From contig JAMCWS010000158.1 in NCBI GenBank assembly GCA_023480605.1, positions 1 to 8,101 on the forward strand: DNA of 8,101 nucleotides. The letters are read 5' to 3'. This DNA comes from a bacterium (GTDB lineage: Bacteria > Sumerlaeota > Sumerlaeia > MVZB01). The notes below the pieces were generated by a model. It searched no databases. It saw nothing but the letters and a program-made list of their open reading frames with translations, and had not been told where the DNA came from. Below, piece by piece: positions 6,577 to 8,101 of the stretch (positions within the stretch are counted from its first letter, which is position 1; every line of letters starts with the position of its first letter). Both the position numbers and the translations under genes were made by a program.

Positions 6577-7503
6577 ATGAATCTGAGCCACCTCGCGATA
6601 TTCTATGCCGTCGCCTGCGAAGGCGGATTTACGAAGGGCGCGCGCCGCCTGCGCCTCAGTCAACCGGCCGTTTCCAAGGAAATTCAGGCCTTGGAGAACA
6701 GGATCGGCGTCGCCCTCATCGACCGGTCCAATCGGCATTTCCGTCTGACCAGCGCCGGCGAATTGCTCAGTTCTTATGCCCGGCGCATTTTCGCGCTCGA
6801 GGAGGAAGCCGAGCACGCCCTGGCCGAAATGCAGGGCTTGCGGCGCGGACGGCTGGCCATCGGCGCCAGCACGACGATCGGCAACTACCTGCTGCCGCGC
6901 CTGCTGGGCATTTACCGCGGCCTTTACCCGCATATCGAACTGAACCTCGAAATCGCCAACACGAGCCTGGTCCAGCAGCGCCTTTTCGAACATGCCCTGC
7001 AGATCGGACTGGTCGAAGGACTCGCGTCCAACACGGAACTACAGGCCACCCAGTTTGCGCGGGACGAACTGGTGGTGATCGCGGCGCCGGACCACCCATT
7101 ACTGGACGAACACGTCGTCATGGCGGAAGAATTGTGCAAATATCCCATGGTGCTACGCGAAGAAGGCTCGGGGACGCGCGTGCTGATCGATCGCGCCTTG
7201 GCCGCCAAAAACATGGTTCTCAAACCGGTCATGACACTGGGCAATTCGGAGGCCATCAAGCAGGCCGTGGCCGCCGGCATCGGATTGGGGATCGTGTCGG
7301 ACCTGACGGTAAGCGTCGAAGTCAACTGCGGGCGGGTGGCGATTCTGCCCATCGCCGACCTGACGATCGAACGGCCCCTTCACCTTCTGCACACGCCCGA
7401 CCGGAATCGCGAACCGACGGTCGCCGCGTTCTTGAAACTCCTGAAGGAACATTTCGGCAGAAGGCCCAAGAAAACGGGGCGGTGCGTTCAGAACAAATTG
7501 TGA
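6577..7503 (+). CDS. LysR-family transcriptional regulator, CysL-like
   Basis: A 308-residue LysR regulator of normal length. The winged helix-turn-helix covers residues 1-60, with the recognition segment LRLSQPAVSKEIQALE (25-40), followed by a linker helix rich in Ala and Glu (about 64-88). The effector domain starts at about 92 with GRLAIGASTTIGNYLLP (91-107) and contains IANTSLVQQRLFE, LREEGSGTR and NSEAIKQAVAAGIGLGIVS, resembling the CysL-like substrate-binding subgroup (Bacillus CysL activates the sulfite reductase genes cysJI). A sulfur-related effector is therefore plausible but unproven. ATG 6577 has GAGG 9 bases upstream. Before the insertion sequence arrived, it was divergent from sat across about 320 bases, the classic arrangement for a regulator and its target. 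Mirrored 37-bp elements flank it. Confidence 0.92.
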   Translation: MNLSHLAIFYAVACEGGFTKGARRLRLSQPAVSKEIQALENRIGVALIDRSNRHFRLTSAGELLSSYARRIFALEEEAEHALAEMQGLRRGRLAIGASTTIGNYLLPRLLGIYRGLYPHIELNLEIANTSLVQQRLFEHALQIGLVEGLASNTELQATQFARDELVVIAAPDHPLLDEHVVMAEELCKYPMVLREEGSGTRVLIDRALAAKNMVLKPVMTLGNSEAIKQAVAAGIGLGIVSDLTVSVEVNCGRVAILPIADLTIERPLHLLHTPDRNREPTVAAFLKLLKEHFGRRPKKTGRCVQNKL

Positions 7504-7705
7504 TTTCGCGCCGCCACCGGCGTCCGAATCGCCGAGACGGCTTTGCCCCGGGTTTCGGCGACCGGTCGCGGCGATACCGCGCGCAAAACGCCGGGGTGGC
7601 TGAACGGCAACGGGCCGCAACGGCGCCATGGAACGGCGGCTGAACCGGTACGCGTTGCGCCAGCACCAGCGAGGTAAAGGCGCGACGTCCACGGTATGCC
7701 AATTA
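7504..7705. other. Gap after lysR without a convincing gene
   Basis: GC-rich stretch with no credible coding sequence. Open frames here run antisense into lysR and have arginine/proline-rich, low-quality translations. It contains the hairpin at 7529-7561 and a 12-bp palindrome, GCGACCGGTCGC (7558-7569), of unknown role. Confidence 0.5.
7529..7561 (+). terminator. Hairpin after lysR, possible terminator without T-run
   Basis: TCGCCGAGAC (7529-7538) pairs with GTTTCGGCGA (7552-7561) over 10 bp including one G-T pair, with a 13-base loop, 25 bases past the lysR stop. No T-run follows, so intrinsic termination is doubtful. Confidence 0.3.
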
Positions 7706-7742
7706 GTTATGTCAAATATGAATAATATGTATTTGAGTTATG
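7706..7742 (-). repeat. 37-bp operator-like element, copy B (right of lysR)
   Basis: Inverted copy of 6524-6560, 33 of 37 identical. The inward TTGACA of copy A is not conserved here, so this copy keeps only the operator and the outward promoter. It stands before the oxidoreductase gene. Confidence 0.75.
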
Positions 7743-7761
7743 CTGATGGGTTCTATATGAA
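7733..7761 (+). promoter_or_regulatory. Rightward promoter facing the oxidoreductase gene
   Basis: TTGAGT (7733-7738), a 17-base spacer and TATGAA (7756-7761), identical in boxes and spacing to the mirrored leftward promoter at 6505-6533. The start would be near 7768, giving a leader of about 163 bases before the ATG at 7931. The -35 box lies inside the 37-bp element, consistent with LysR activation. Confidence 0.55.
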
Positions 7762-7834
7762 CATGGGGGTGAAGAGATAGCCACAAACGGAGTGGGGAGT
7801 GAAAATCGGAAGGAAGCGATTAAACGCGCGGCAT

Positions 7835-7851
7835 TTTGTGAAATATTTCTC
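7835..7851 (+). promoter_or_regulatory. TTTGTGA motif in the oxidoreductase leader
   Basis: TTTGTGAAATATTTCTC matches the sat-leader motif (4572-4556 on the complement) at 14 of 17 positions and in the same orientation relative to the gene. The second half-site is poor (TCTCG against TCACA), so it may be a weak CRP/FNR-type site. Confidence 0.3.
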
Positions 7852-7930
7852 GGAATAGCGAGATGTGATCGTACTACGCGCTTTTATTTCAGTTTGGAAC
7901 CACTTTTTTTGAACCGATCGGGCCAGTCGC

Positions 7931-8101
7931 ATGGGTTTTCTGAAAGCAACCAAAAAGCTCTCCAAAGTGGGGGCCGCCACCACCGGAGCGAAGATCACCT
8001 CGAACGAACGGCCGCGTTGGGTGCCCAGGAACTCGCCCTGCATCGCCGCGTGCCCCAATAATAATGATATCCGGGGGGGGCTGGTGGCGCTGGGTCAACG
8101 C
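7931..8101 (+). CDS. N-terminus of an FAD-dependent, GltD-like oxidoreductase, cut by window edge
   Basis: The first 57 residues are visible and the frame stays open to the edge. After a basic N-terminus comes KITSNERPRWVPRNSPCIAACPNNNDIRG. The CIAACP..NDI pattern (C37, C41) is the N-terminal iron-sulfur motif of GltD-like flavoproteins, a group that includes glutamate synthase small subunits, DsrL and related NAD(P)H:acceptor oxidoreductases. The FAD and NAD(P) domains would lie beyond the window. An in-frame stop at 7910-7912 and the lack of other start codons make ATG 7931 the only start, but its ribosome binding site is weak (CGGG at 9-12 bases upstream). A G8 run (8073-8080) lies in the coding sequence. 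A DsrL-like role would suit the context but cannot be told from this fragment. Confidence 0.6.
   Translation, partial: MGFLKATKKLSKVGAATTGAKITSNERPRWVPRNSPCIAACPNNNDIRGGLVALGQR

Noticed and set aside
7153..7692. Minus-strand frame starting with GTG at 7692, just where lysR starts relative to copy A of the repeat
   Set aside because: The similarity to copy A ends before coding begins, the translation is Arg/Pro-rich, and most of it is antisense to lysR.
1..8101. CRISPR arrays, tRNA or rRNA genes
   Set aside because: No regularly spaced repeats and no cloverleaf or rRNA-like sequence was seen on either strand.

Overview
The window is GC-rich bacterial DNA carrying the core of dissimilatory sulfate metabolism: sat, aprB and aprA, all on the minus strand in the order sat-aprB-aprA. 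Homo-oligomeric ATP sulfurylase next to AprBA, with small cysteine-rich proteins downstream, suggests a sulfate-reducing bacterium of the Desulfobacterota (the former Deltaproteobacteria). This is inference from gene content. AprBA also occurs in sulfur oxidisers, and neither dsrAB nor qmo lies in the window.

Layout from left to right. Positions 1-561 (minus) hold a YkgJ-type cysteine-cluster protein, cut by the window edge, and a small zinc-ribbon-like protein that overlaps it by 14 bases. A strong hairpin at 629-663 lies between these and aprA. Positions 691-4400 hold aprA, aprB and sat, each with a good ribosome binding site. Positions 4401-4639 are the sat leader, with a CRP/FNR-like palindrome and a second palindromic cluster. 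Positions 4646-6491 are an intact insertion sequence with an IS1380-like transposase, 13-bp terminal inverted repeats (12/13 matching) and a perfect 6-bp target duplication (TTACCT). Positions 6577-7503 (plus) encode a CysL-like LysR regulator. Positions 7504-7930 are non-coding and regulatory. From 7931 a flavoprotein-type oxidoreductase with an N-terminal iron-sulfur motif begins and runs off the right edge.

The most striking feature is regulatory. A 37-bp element occurs twice in opposite orientation, once on each side of lysR (6524-6560 and 7706-7742, 33/37 identical). At a conserved distance outside each copy lies TATGAACA, so each side forms TTGAGT-N17-TATGAA pointing away from lysR: leftward towards sat and rightward towards the oxidoreductase. 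Only the 17-base spacers have diverged. A TTTGTGAAA-type CRP/FNR-like motif follows about 70-80 bases into each leader. The simplest reading is a mirrored regulon, in which one LysR protein drives sat-aprBA on one side and a redox enzyme on the other.

The insertion sequence sits at the predicted transcription start of the sat-side promoter. It puts 1.8 kb between that promoter and sat. If the prediction holds, sat-aprBA in this strain has lost its direct LysR-dependent promoter and must rely on a promoter nearer to sat or on read-through.
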